Shown here piece by piece: positions 1-8,276 of a stretch of DNA of 64,000 bases; positions within the stretch are counted from its first letter, which is position 1; the number at the start of each line of letters is the position of its first letter. The notes under the pieces are model-generated. The model made no database searches and was not told where the DNA came from. It worked only from the letters and a program-made list of their open reading frames with translations. Both the position numbers and the translations under genes were made by a program. Source of the DNA: Roseibium aggregatum (GTDB lineage Bacteria; Pseudomonadota; Alphaproteobacteria; Rhizobiales; Stappiaceae); contig NZ_JAEKJZ010000006.1 of NCBI RefSeq assembly GCF_017309185.1, positions 186,001-250,000 of the forward strand, read 5' to 3'.

Positions 1-50
1 GCCCGGATCTCTGGGAAGCCTATATGGCGGACGAGGACGACGTGGATTAG
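1..50 (+). CDS. trmD: 3' end of a CDS, probably tRNA (guanine-N1)-methyltransferase TrmD
   Basis: The reading frame starting at base 3 is open from the window edge and ends at TAG 48-50, giving the tail PDLWEAYMADEDDVD. The PDLWE stretch resembles the RRPELLE-type tail of TrmD, and trmD is the usual gene just before rplS, which follows here after an inserted regulator. Only 15 residues are visible, so the identity rests on context plus a short tail similarity. The acidic end is not diagnostic. Confidence 0.5.
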   Translation, partial: PDLWEAYMADEDDVD

Positions 51-69
51 ACCTGAGCGGGCGCAAACC

Positions 70-1224
70 CTATTTCTCGTCTTCGTCCCGTGGGCGGGTC
101 AGTCTTGAAAGAATCTGCGTCCCTTTGCGGATGATTTCCGATTGAGACCGGGACCCGGTCTTGGAGGTCGCGCTGGCCAGGTGATTGCGGGCGGTGAAAT
201 AGGAAATTTCAAGTTTATCGGCGGCTTCCCGCAGGGAGGCGCCTTGAATGAGTTCCTGAACCAGTAGGCTTTCGCGCTGGGTCAGGCCGAGAGCGGCTGC
301 AAGCGCCTGCTCCGATTTCTTCAGGCATTCATCGGGATCCAGGATCGTGACCAGAAGGGGCTGGTCCGCAGAGAGGAAGGGTGCGAGGCCCGGATGAACC
401 TGATCCTTGTGCCTGAGCGGCATGACAAAGAGCAGCGGACCGCCCTCTCCGTCCGGGGTCAGCGACACAGGCCCGGTGGCCTTGCCATTCGCGGATGCCA
501 GAAATAGGGCATTCTGCAGGATCTGCTGTGTCTCGTTCCTGCGGGCCGACAGCCGGACGGTCCGGTCGGTAAAAAGGATCTCGGAGTGTTTCAGCATCTG
601 TTCCGCGAGGCGGTTGAGATGCTTGATTCTACCGTTTGGATCGACAATGCAGGCGGAGGTGGGAATCTGGTCGAGCCAGACATCGGAGCGGATGAGCTGT
701 GCTTCGCGTTTTTTGATTTCCAGAAGCAGGCTGAAGGCGTTTTGCAGATGCGGTCTGAGGAAGGTGAACAGCTCAAGGACATGTTCCTCCTCCCGCATGG
801 CCATCGTTTTTGGAAGATTGGCCGCTACAAAGGCGGAATCTTCCCCGTTCCGATGCAGGACGATGCCAAGCGCCCGGTTGACTTGCCCATGGTGTTTCAG
901 AAACTCATCGTAAAAGTCGCTTTTTTCCACCGCCTCCGGGGAAATAAAGTCCGCTGTCCTGGCGATATCCGACAGATCGCACTTCAGAGCAACCGGGGGA
1001 AAGGGATTAAAGGACTGTGCCTGGGCCAGCTTCAATTCGGCATCGGTGCCGACATTGTAAAGAGCGCAATCGTAAAACCGGTTCTCATAAACGCATTGTG
1101 CCTGGTAGGACAGAGGTAGATCCGGATAGGCTTGGGCAAGATCCGACAGCACGCCGGTCAATCCGTCGTCCAACAATGCTGTTGTATAAAGTTTGTGCAG
1201 CCAGTTCTCGAAATCGTCGATCAC
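70..1224 (-). CDS. LuxR-family transcriptional regulator
   Basis: A 384-residue protein with a C-terminal LuxR-type helix-turn-helix at about residues 314-363 (it opens LTQRESLLVQELIQG and continues through AADKLEISYFTARNHL). The long N-terminal part (about 300 residues) has a PAS-like stretch near residues 185-210 (IPTSACIVDPNGRIKHLN), so it probably senses a ligand or cell state and is not a phosphorylated receiver. It lies antisense and convergent to the preceding gene and divergent from rplS. The DNA upstream of its start is AT-rich and contains small palindromes that may be operators. Target genes are unknown. Start taken as the ATG at 1224. Confidence 0.85.
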   Translation of the reverse strand: MIDDFENWLHKLYTTALLDDGLTGVLSDLAQAYPDLPLSYQAQCVYENRFYDCALYNVGTDAELKLAQAQSFNPFPPVALKCDLSDIARTADFISPEAVEKSDFYDEFLKHHGQVNRALGIVLHRNGEDSAFVAANLPKTMAMREEEHVLELFTFLRPHLQNAFSLLLEIKKREAQLIRSDVWLDQIPTSACIVDPNGRIKHLNRLAEQMLKHSEILFTDRTVRLSARRNETQQILQNALFLASANGKATGPVSLTPDGEGGPLLFVMPLRHKDQVHPGLAPFLSADQPLLVTILDPDECLKKSEQALAAALGLTQRESLLVQELIQGASLREAADKLEISYFTARNHLASATSKTGSRSQSEIIRKGTQILSRLTRPRDEDEK

Positions 1225-1903
1225 AAGACGCTTACCCCGATGCGATTGTGATTTCTAAATTATTCAGTGAGTCATATTCATATTGACGGTGTTCACTTCA
1301 AACAAGTGACTTTTAGTATGATGTTCGTTTCTTGTATTGAGTTGAAGTTTTTGTTTTACAGTGGAAATAGGCCTTGTTTGCGGTGTAATGGAAATTGTTC
1401 CTCACGCGGTTGGACACCTGTATTTTTTACAAGGTACAAACAAACGGTAAAAAAGCGTCGACCTTTTCAAAAGGTGCAGCAGAATAAATGCTAAAGGTTG
1501 CAAAAAACTAATATGCAATCTTCTTTGGTGGGTTCGGTGTTCGCAACTGACTCAATCCCGTCTTGTGGCCTGTTCCGGCGCGCCGGCCCTGCGCAGCGCG
1601 TTCCGTGGGACCCCGGGGCGAGCCAATCGAGAAGACCCGGTTCGCTGAAGCCGGTATTACTTGATCAGGAGGTCAGGCGCGAGTTTAAAAAGCAGATGAC
1701 AGTTCCCAGAATTTGCTGTATACGCGCGCCGGAGCTGGGTGGAAGTCGGATTTTCTCACGAATGACGATTTTCAAGAGGCGCTCGAAGTAATGCGAGTCC
1801 TTCTGTCCCGGCGGATATGCAACATGGCCCAGAGTCGGTGAAACCGTCTTCAGCCTTGGCGAAGACGCTCTGACCGCTTTGTAATTGAAAAGGGAAATAT
1901 GCC
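1225..1903. other. Intergenic region between the LuxR regulator and rplS
   Basis: About 680 bases without a convincing gene. The first 300 bases are clearly AT-rich compared with the rest of the window and hold a perfect odd palindrome ACCTTTTCAAAAGGT at 1461-1475 and a 6-bp stem TCACTT/AAGTGA near 1305; either could be an operator for the regulator. The second half is GC-rich with several short inverted repeats. A 97-codon frame at 1498-1791 has a composition unlike the real proteins here and no recognisable motif, so it was not called. Confidence 0.5.
1845..1867 (+). promoter_or_regulatory. Stem-loop in the rplS leader
   Basis: CGTCTTC (1845-1851) and GAAGACG (1861-1867) form a perfect 7-bp stem with a 9-nt loop, 36 bases before the rplS start. 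No T-run follows, so it is not a simple terminator. Ribosomal-protein leaders often carry autoregulatory structures, but nothing here proves that role. Confidence 0.3.
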
Positions 1904-2374
1904 ATGAATATCATCGAGCAACTGAACGCCGAAGAAATGGAAAAGATCGAGGCTCAGCGCAAGCTTCCCGAGTTTTCTCCTGGCGATACCGTTCGTGTGA
2001 ACGTGAAGGTTACCGAAGGCAACAGGACCCGTACGCAGGCTTATGAAGGTGTCTGCATTGCGCGTTCCGGCGGCGGTATCAACGAAAGCTTCACGGTCCG
2101 CAAGATTTCCTACGGTGAAGGCGTCGAGCGTGTCTTCCCGATCTACTCGCCGATGCTGGAAGGCGTGGAAGTGGTCCGCCGCGGCAAGGTCCGCCGCGCG
2201 AAACTCTACTACCTGCGCGACCGTCGCGGTAAGTCCGCCCGTATCGTCGAGAACACCAATGCCCGCTCCAAGCGTCTCAATGAAGAGGCTCGCGCTGCTG
2301 CCGCCGCTGCAAAAGCTGCAAAGGCAGAAGCGAAAAAGGCCGAGCAGAACGCTGCGGAAAACGCCGCCGAGTAA
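1904..2374 (+). CDS. rplS: 50S ribosomal protein L19
   Basis: A 156-residue protein. Residues 1-115 are typical L19, which sits at the 30S-50S interface: [45 protein letters not shown] and a terminal [23 protein letters not shown] block. A lysine/alanine/glutamate-rich tail of about 35 residues follows, as is common in alphaproteobacterial L19. A purine-rich ribosome binding site (AAAAGGGA) precedes the ATG. The gene is separated from the probable trmD by 1.85 kb that includes an opposing regulator, so it is probably transcribed from its own promoter, and it ends in a strong terminator. Confidence 0.98.
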   Translation: MNIIEQLNAEEMEKIEAQRKLPEFSPGDTVRVNVKVTEGNRTRTQAYEGVCIARSGGGINESFTVRKISYGEGVERVFPIYSPMLEGVEVVRRGKVRRAKLYYLRDRRGKSARIVENTNARSKRLNEEARAAAAAAKAAKAEAKKAEQNAAENAAE

Positions 2375-2397
2375 GCTGCGGTTTATTGACAATTTCG

Positions 2398-2422
2398 AAG
2401 GCGGCCTTCCGGCCGCCTTTTT
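2398..2422 (+). terminator. Rho-independent terminator of rplS
   Basis: AAGGCGGCC (2398-2406), loop TTCC, GGCCGCCTT (2411-2419), then a T-run to 2422. It starts 24 bases after the rplS stop codon. Confidence 0.92.
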
Positions 2423-2722
2423 GTATGCCGAAGCATCGGTCAAGGTCAGTTGAATTCAGCTCAATTGGCAATGCTTGACCTTCCGGCACGGCTGCGTCAT
2501 TGAGTATCCGGCTGCTGTCCCTGCTTGGTTCCGGGACAGGCAGACCTTAAATATGCTGCACAACAGTCCGCCAGGTCCCGAGCAATTGCCTGGCTGCAGG
2601 CTCGGTCGGCCGGACTTGTCAAAGTATTCCTGCCTGTCGCGATTCCGGGCAGGACAAGAAACCCCGACCGTCGGCGCAAATCATTCGCGCGAGACGAAGC
2701 GGGACGAAATGAGGAGAGATCA
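2423..2722 (+). promoter_or_regulatory. leuC leader region with several stem-loops
   Basis: Three hundred bases without a confident gene. Inverted repeats seen: AAGGTCA/TGACCTT (2442-2448/2476-2482), CTGTCCC/GGGACAG (2515-2521/2533-2539) and CCTGCC/GGCAGG (2629-2634/2648-2653). A ten-codon frame at 2471-2503 reads M-L-D-L-P-A-R-L-R-H and holds three leucine codons (two CTT, one CTG). That is suggestive of, but too weak to establish, leucine-type attenuation. GAGGAGAG at 2711-2718 is the leuC ribosome binding site. Confidence 0.35.
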
Positions 2723-4135
2723 ATGGCCAAGGCGCGGACGCTTTACGATAAAATCTGGGACGATCACCTGGTCGACCTGCAACCGGACGGAACCGGCCTG
2801 CTTTATATCGACCGCCATCTCGTGCATGAGGTCACCTCTCCCCAGGCTTTCGAAGGTCTTCGCATGGCCGGCCGCAAGGTCCGTCATCCTCAAAAAACGC
2901 TGGCCGTCGTCGATCACAATGTTCCGACAACCGATCGCAGCGGTGGCATCGACGACCCTGAGTCCGCGCTGCAGGTTGAGACCCTGGCCAAGAATGCTGC
3001 GCAGTTCGGCATCGAATATTATTCGGAACTGGACATGCGCCAGGGTGTCGTTCACATCGTCGGACCGGAACAGGGTTTCACCCTTCCCGGCATGACGATT
3101 GTCTGCGGCGACAGCCACACGTCGACACACGGCGCTTTCGGCTCCCTGGCCCATGGTATCGGGACGTCGGAAGTCGAACACGTGCTGGCGACCCAGACCC
3201 TGATCCAGAAAAAAGCCAAGAATATGCTGGTCAAGGTCGATGGTAAGATCCCGGACGGCGTGACCGCCAAGGACATTATTCTGGCGATCATCGGCAAGAT
3301 CGGCACGGCCGGTGGAACCGGTTACGTGATCGAATACGCCGGGGAAGCCATTCGGCAGCTCTCCATGGAAGGCCGGATGACGGTCTGCAACATGTCCATC
3401 GAGGGTGGCGCGCGCGCTGGCCTGATTGCACCGGACGAAACCACGTTCAACTATATCGAGGGCCGCGAGAAAGCGCCGAAGGGCAAAGCCTGGGACATGG
3501 CGCTGGCGTACTGGAAGACCCTGCATTCCGATGAAGGCGCTCATTTCGACAAGGTGATCGAGCTTGACGCCGCCAATCTGCCGCCGATCGTGTCCTGGGG
3601 ATCGTCTCCGGAGGATGTCATCTCGGTTGAAGGAGTCGTGCCGGACCCGCAGGAGATCGAGGACGAGAACCGGCGGGAATCCAAGAAGCGCGCTCTCGAA
3701 TACATGGGGCTCGAGCCGGGGACGAAGATCACGGATATCGAGATCGACCGGGCCTTCATCGGTTCGTGCACCAACGGCCGGATCGAGGACCTGCGGGCGG
3801 CTGCCGCGGTTATCGGCAACCGCAAGGTGTCTTCCCGCGTCAGCGCGATGGTGGTACCGGGTTCAGGCCTCGTGAAGGAACAGGCGGAAAAAGAAGGGCT
3901 CGACCGGATCTTCAAGGAAGCCGGTTTTGAGTGGCGCGAGCCGGGTTGCTCCATGTGCCTGGCCATGAATGCGGACAAGTTGAAGCCGGGCGAGCGCTGT
4001 GCGTCGACGTCAAACCGCAATTTCGAGGGCCGTCAGGGCCACAAGGGACGTACGCACCTGGTGTCGCCTGCGATGGCGGCAGCGGCGGCGATCGCCGGTC
4101 ATTTCGTCGATATCCGGGATTGGTCCGCAAACTGA
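2723..4135 (+). CDS. leuC: 3-isopropylmalate dehydratase large subunit
   Basis: A 470-residue protein that, with LeuD, isomerises 2-isopropylmalate to 3-isopropylmalate in leucine synthesis. The aconitase-family signatures are present: the [12 protein letters not shown] segment at about 129-140 and the three [4Fe-4S] cysteines C349 (GSCTNGR), C409 and C412 (PGCSMC). The frame is open further upstream, but the ATG at 2723 is chosen because GAGGAGAG sits a few bases before it and the protein then begins [12 protein letters not shown] as in other LeuC proteins. leuD is not in the window. A strong terminator follows, so this gene is apparently transcribed alone. Confidence 0.97.
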   Translation: MAKARTLYDKIWDDHLVDLQPDGTGLLYIDRHLVHEVTSPQAFEGLRMAGRKVRHPQKTLAVVDHNVPTTDRSGGIDDPESALQVETLAKNAAQFGIEYYSELDMRQGVVHIVGPEQGFTLPGMTIVCGDSHTSTHGAFGSLAHGIGTSEVEHVLATQTLIQKKAKNMLVKVDGKIPDGVTAKDIILAIIGKIGTAGGTGYVIEYAGEAIRQLSMEGRMTVCNMSIEGGARAGLIAPDETTFNYIEGREKAPKGKAWDMALAYWKTLHSDEGAHFDKVIELDAANLPPIVSWGSSPEDVISVEGVVPDPQEIEDENRRESKKRALEYMGLEPGTKITDIEIDRAFIGSCTNGRIEDLRAAAAVIGNRKVSSRVSAMVVPGSGLVKEQAEKEGLDRIFKEAGFEWREPGCSMCLAMNADKLKPGERCASTSNRNFEGRQGHKGRTHLVSPAMAAAAAIAGHFVDIRDWSAN

Positions 4136-4159
4136 TTCGACCGGAATACCAATGATTTG

Positions 4160-4183
4160 AGGGCGCCTTACGGCGCCCTTTTC
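4160..4183 (+). terminator. Rho-independent terminator of leuC
   Basis: AGGGCGCC (4160-4167) pairs with GGCGCCCT (4172-4179) across a TTAC loop, followed by TTTTCC. It lies 24 bases after the leuC stop. Confidence 0.9.
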
Positions 4184-4524
4184 CGTTTTGGCGTCAGACC
4201 CGGCACGTTGACGCAGGGGACGAAGCGTTTGTGCAACCGATTCATAGTTTTAGAAAAAGCTCTTTGCCGGAAAACACCTTTCAACAGCCGCCCGGCTAAA
4301 TGATCCGTTCAGGCTTCACAAGACTGTCACCTCGGCACTACAATACTCCTGTCACAAAAGGACATGTTTCGCTGTCCGTTTGACCGGACAACGGGGCAAT
4401 CCGACACGATCGGCCGGTTTCGGGCGTGGCGTCCCGCAAAACGGCATTTGATCGGACTTGGACTGTTAGGGTATCTTGTTCGCATCGGCTGAATGCGGAA
4501 GGCTCTGAACGTAAGGAGCGGAAG
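4184..4524 (+). other. Intergenic region upstream of the HNH endonuclease gene
   Basis: About 340 bases with no convincing gene. A TGTCCG/CGGACA stem (4373-4378/4385-4390, 6-nt loop) is visible. The HNH frame stays open back to an ATG at 4426, but that extension lacks a good ribosome binding site and matches no HNH start I know. AAGGAG at 4513-4518 is the likely ribosome binding site. Confidence 0.4.
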
Positions 4525-5082
4525 GTGACGATAGCGGTTTCGCCGGGAGCCCATCCGGCGTTGGTGCTCAATGCGGATTACCGGCCTTTGAGTTACTATC
4601 CATTGTCCTTGTGGTCCTGGCAGGACACCATAAAGGCAGTGTTTCTGGATCGGGTGAATATCGTCGCGGAATACGATGCGGCGGTCCGAAGTCCGAGCTT
4701 CGAGTTTCGATTGCCCAGCGTTGTTTCGCTCAAGACCTTTGTCAAACCCAGCCGATATCCTGCCTTTACCCGCTTTAACGTCTTTCTTCGCGACAAATTT
4801 CAATGCCAATATTGCGGCTCCAAAGAGGAGCTGACGTTCGACCACCTCGTGCCGAGATCAAAAGGCGGTCTGACAACCTGGGAAAACGTCATTACCGCGT
4901 GCTCTCCCTGCAATTTGCGTAAATCCAACAAGTCCTGCGAACAGCTGAACATGTGGCCGATGCACATGCCGTTTCAGCCAACGATTCAGGATCTGCACAA
5001 TAACGGCCGGGCATTTCCACCCAATTATCTGCACGAAAGCTGGCTTGACTTCCTGTATTGGGATACAGAACTCGAACCCTGA
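4525..5082 (+). CDS. HNH endonuclease family protein
   Basis: A 185-residue protein with the N-terminal ALVLNADYRPLSYYPLSLW block found in a conserved alphaproteobacterial family. The C-terminal HNH module carries zinc-binding pairs C94-x2-C97 and C126-x2-C129, D106-H107 in the TFDHLVPRSKGG segment, and N121 and N130. The GTG at 4525 is chosen because AAGGAG sits six bases before it. The gene stands alone between leuC and the Tad-like genes. The domain predicts a metal-dependent nuclease; the cellular role (repair, restriction or RNA processing) is not known. No methyltransferase or immunity partner is adjacent. Confidence 0.88.
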   Translation: MTIAVSPGAHPALVLNADYRPLSYYPLSLWSWQDTIKAVFLDRVNIVAEYDAAVRSPSFEFRLPSVVSLKTFVKPSRYPAFTRFNVFLRDKFQCQYCGSKEELTFDHLVPRSKGGLTTWENVITACSPCNLRKSNKSCEQLNMWPMHMPFQPTIQDLHNNGRAFPPNYLHESWLDFLYWDTELEP

Positions 5083-5236
5083 TGGCGTACCGCAAAATTT
5101 AGATATTATCTTGTAAAATTACGCTACGTAAGAACTAAGTAATAAATTTTACTTTTTGTTCACACTGTCACCCAAGTCTTCTTAAGAATTTTTGTACTAT
5201 TTAGTAGTATCGCTCTCGTAACTCTACGAGGCGAAA

Positions 5237-6652
5237 ATGTGTAATCGAAAACGCGTTGAAGCGATCAGCCGCCTTCAACAGCTTGCTCAAGATAAAAATG
5301 GTTCGATCGTTCCGCTGTTCGCGATCATGGTCCTGATCATGATCGTGATTTTCGGCGCCGCGGTGGATGTTTCAAGATCCGTGAGTGCGCGCGAGAAACT
5401 GTCTTATGCCATCGATGCGGCGGCGCTTTCCGTAGCTGCGCAATTGTCGACAACGGTGATGACGGACAGCGAAATAACCGAGGCGCTCAGCGAAACCTTC
5501 GCGGCGAACCTGGAAGGCGAGGAGTTTCTTGAAAAGGCGCTGGATAACCTCGAGTTCACCGTCGATGCCGACAACGGCACCATTTCGGTTACCTCCTCCG
5601 CCACTCTGGACAACTATTTCATCGATCTCGGCGGGTTTCTCGAAGAGAGCTTCGGCCCGGACTTCATGGAATTCGGGAACAGCGGTCAGGTCTCCTATTC
5701 CAAATTCGATGTCGAACTCGCCCTTGTCGTCGACGTGACCGGGTCGATGACCAGCAACGACATGCAGACACTTCGGGAGGCGTCGACCGAGGTGGTGAAC
5801 ATTCTGTTGCCGGATACAGGTGACACGGGTGACGCCAAGGTCAGGATCTCGCTTATTCCCTACAGCCAGGGAGTGAACCTCGGCGACTACGCCTCGAAGG
5901 TCAAAGGCGGTGCCTACTACAGCGAACGTGTCAGCGGGAATTGTGTAACCGAACGGCAGGACTACGAAGATTTCGAGGTCATGCTGACGGACGATTCCTA
6001 TGACTATTACGATGAGGCCGAGATACCCCCGTTCGAAACCTTTTTCGGTGGCGGCACCAACGGATGTTCTTCAAGTGCGAAGATGGTGCCGCTGACAAAC
6101 GACCGGGAAACCCTGCTCCCTGCAATTTCGGCGCTGACCGATCAGGGCGGAACCGCCGGCCAGACCGGCATTGCCTGGGGTTGGTACAGCCTGTCTCCGA
6201 ACTATGTGGACGTCTGGCCGAGCGACAGCGCGCCGGCGTATTACTCCGACGAGGAAACGCTGAAGTTCGCGATTATCATGACGGATGGCGACAACAACCG
6301 GTATTACGATTTTGTCGAAACGGAATGGCAAAAGGTGTGTACCGGAAAGAAGAAAAAGAAGACCTGCTCCTGGCAGGAAGTCCCGGTCAACGAGTGGCAG
6401 GAAGTGGGTGAGGGCGAGTCCTACAGCAATACCTCTTCGACCCGGTCACGTGATCTGTGCGACGCGATGAAGAACGCGGGCATCGAGGTGTTCGGCGTCT
6501 ATTTCGGCACTAACGACTATTCTGCGGGTGCCAAGAACATGCAGTCCTGCGCCAGCGACGGCAACTATTATCAGGCGTCCTCGTCGAGTGCTCTTATCAA
6601 GGCCTTCGCCAATATCGCGCGGAAGATCCAGCAGATCTACGTTTCGAAGTAG
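5237..6652 (+). CDS. Tad/TadG-like pilus-assembly family protein with vWA domain (copy 1)
   Basis: A 471-residue membrane protein. After a short cytoplasmic start, one membrane segment runs about residues 24-43 (SIVPLFAIMVLIMIVIFG), followed by the AAVDVSRSVSAREKLSYAID block typical of TadE/TadG proteins. A von Willebrand A domain starts near 158, with MIDAS D166-V-T-G-S170 and a later FAIIMTDGDNN segment; it should bind a divalent ion and a protein ligand outside the membrane. The ATG has ACGAGG upstream, and the 150 bases before it are AT-rich, so it probably has its own promoter. A paralogue follows 186 bases later. No other tad genes are nearby. Confidence 0.85.
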   Translation: MCNRKRVEAISRLQQLAQDKNGSIVPLFAIMVLIMIVIFGAAVDVSRSVSAREKLSYAIDAAALSVAAQLSTTVMTDSEITEALSETFAANLEGEEFLEKALDNLEFTVDADNGTISVTSSATLDNYFIDLGGFLEESFGPDFMEFGNSGQVSYSKFDVELALVVDVTGSMTSNDMQTLREASTEVVNILLPDTGDTGDAKVRISLIPYSQGVNLGDYASKVKGGAYYSERVSGNCVTERQDYEDFEVMLTDDSYDYYDEAEIPPFETFFGGGTNGCSSSAKMVPLTNDRETLLPAISALTDQGGTAGQTGIAWGWYSLSPNYVDVWPSDSAPAYYSDEETLKFAIIMTDGDNNRYYDFVETEWQKVCTGKKKKKTCSWQEVPVNEWQEVGEGESYSNTSSTRSRDLCDAMKNAGIEVFGVYFGTNDYSAGAKNMQSCASDGNYYQASSSSALIKAFANIARKIQQIYVSK

Positions 6653-6838
6653 ATGACCGGATACACGGACAATTTTATCAAGATTTGATCTAAGGTTAAC
6701 TTATTGAAATCAATGACTTGAATTGATCTCGCGACCTTTGGATCGAATTTTATTCAATTCCTCTTGTGCATCGTGAGGGCTGATTAAAGGTTTAGGTACT
6801 TTTCTGGAGTAGCAGTCTCCTAACAGCTAGAGGCGGCT

Positions 6839-8197
6839 ATGAGCGGCAGATCAGTCAAGGAATTTTGGTTAGGGATCCGGAAGTTTCCGGACGCGCGCGA
6901 AGCATCGGTGCTGCCGTTGTTCGCGCTCATGGTGGTTTTCCTGATTGTTGTCGGCGGTGCTGCCGTGGATGTTTCGCGGACGGTGAACGCGCGCGAGAAA
7001 CTCTCCTACGCCATCGACGCCGCGGCGCTCTCCGTTGCTTCCCGATTGTCCACGACCGTCATGTCGGACAACGAAATCAAGGAGGCGCTGGCGGATTCCT
7101 TCAGGGCCAACCTGAGTGACGCGGAATTTCTCGACAAGGCCATCGACAACCTCACCTTCTCCGTTGACAGCGACGAGGGCATCATCAGCGTGACGTCCTC
7201 GGCGACGCTGGACAACTATTTCGTCGACATCGGCGGTGCGCTTTCAAGCTTTGCCGGGCCAGAGACATTTGCGTTCAGCACCGGATCTCAGGTCACCTAT
7301 TCCAGATTCGACGTGGAACTTGCCCTCGTTCTGGATGTAACGGGCTCCATGAGCGATGAGATCGGGGATCTTAAGGAGGCGGCGGACTCGGTCGTGAACA
7401 TTCTGATCCCCGAAGGAACGGCGGACGGCAAGGTCAAAATGTCCATCATTCCCTATAGCGTCGGTGTCAATCTCGGCGACTATGCCGAAACGGCCACCGA
7501 TGACCTGAGCAGCCGTTGCGCGACAGAACGCGCCGGCGACGAAAAATACACCGACGCGAGTTATTCGACGGAACCTGTCGGCGACGGGTCGGGAACCTAT
7601 AGAAGTCAGCATTGCTCGGATTCGGAGATTCTGCCGCTGACCGATGACCGAAAAGCTCTTCTTGAGGCTATCGACGATCTCAAGACCGAAGGCTACACGG
7701 CAGGGCAGACCGGTATCGGCTGGGGTTGGTACACGCTTTCACCCAACTGGTCCGATCTGTGGCCTTCCAGTGCCACTCCGGCTTCTTACGATGACGAGGA
7801 TGTATTGAAATTCGCTCTGATCATGACAGACGGCGATTTCAACACCTATTACGATCTGGATACACTCACAAAGAAGCAATGCAAGAAACTGAAGGACAAG
7901 GGTCAGTTCAAAGGCAGTTGTTTGAACGGTACCAACGATTACTGGCGTGAAAAATCCAGTTCCGGCTTGAATGGCGAGTCCTCCAAAAGAGGTATCGAAC
8001 TCTGCTCAAAGATGAAAGCCAACGATATTGAAGTTTTCGCGGTGTTTTTCGGATCGAACAATAGTTCCGACGGTGCCAAGGTCATGCAGTCCTGCGCGAG
8101 CACCGGAAACTACTACCAGGCAACCAGCGCCAGCCAGCTTATTTCCGCGTTCAGCAATATCGCCAAGAAGATCCAGCAGATTTACGTGTCGCAGTAG
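6839..8197 (+). CDS. Tad/TadG-like pilus-assembly family protein with vWA domain (copy 2)
   Basis: A 452-residue paralogue of the gene before it. The two align without gaps through residue 170: membrane segment about 24-43, the VDVSR-VNAREKLSYAIDAAALSVA-type block, SVTSSATLDNYF at 117-128, and MIDAS D166-V-T-G-S170. They diverge most in the middle of the vWA domain (about 200-265 and 330-390), where copy 1 has a lysine-rich TGKKKKKTC stretch and copy 2 a different insert, and converge again at an NIAKKIQQIYVS-type end. This is a tandem duplication with divergence of the exposed insert. AGAGGC precedes the ATG. It ends close to a terminator shared with acs. Confidence 0.85.
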   Translation: MSGRSVKEFWLGIRKFPDAREASVLPLFALMVVFLIVVGGAAVDVSRTVNAREKLSYAIDAAALSVASRLSTTVMSDNEIKEALADSFRANLSDAEFLDKAIDNLTFSVDSDEGIISVTSSATLDNYFVDIGGALSSFAGPETFAFSTGSQVTYSRFDVELALVLDVTGSMSDEIGDLKEAADSVVNILIPEGTADGKVKMSIIPYSVGVNLGDYAETATDDLSSRCATERAGDEKYTDASYSTEPVGDGSGTYRSQHCSDSEILPLTDDRKALLEAIDDLKTEGYTAGQTGIGWGWYTLSPNWSDLWPSSATPASYDDEDVLKFALIMTDGDFNTYYDLDTLTKKQCKKLKDKGQFKGSCLNGTNDYWREKSSSGLNGESSKRGIELCSKMKANDIEVFAVFFGSNNSSDGAKVMQSCASTGNYYQATSASQLISAFSNIAKKIQQIYVSQ

Positions 8198-8231
8198 CGT
8201 CTTCGCCGGATTTCCACGGGCCAGACAGAAA

Positions 8232-8259
8232 AGCCCGCCGGACGGCGGGCTCTGTTTTT
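8232..8259. terminator. Terminator between the Tad-like genes and acs
   Basis: AGCCCGCC (8232-8239), loop GGAC, GGCGGGCT (8244-8251), then CTGTTTTT. Read on the minus strand the same stem is followed by TTTTC, so it may serve both converging units. Confidence 0.85.
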
Positions 8260-8276
8260 GCTTGAAAAGGTTTCGT

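Noticed and set aside
1498-1791. 97-codon frame upstream of rplS
   Set aside because: No ribosome binding site, no family resemblance, and a residue composition unlike neighbours; treated as non-coding.
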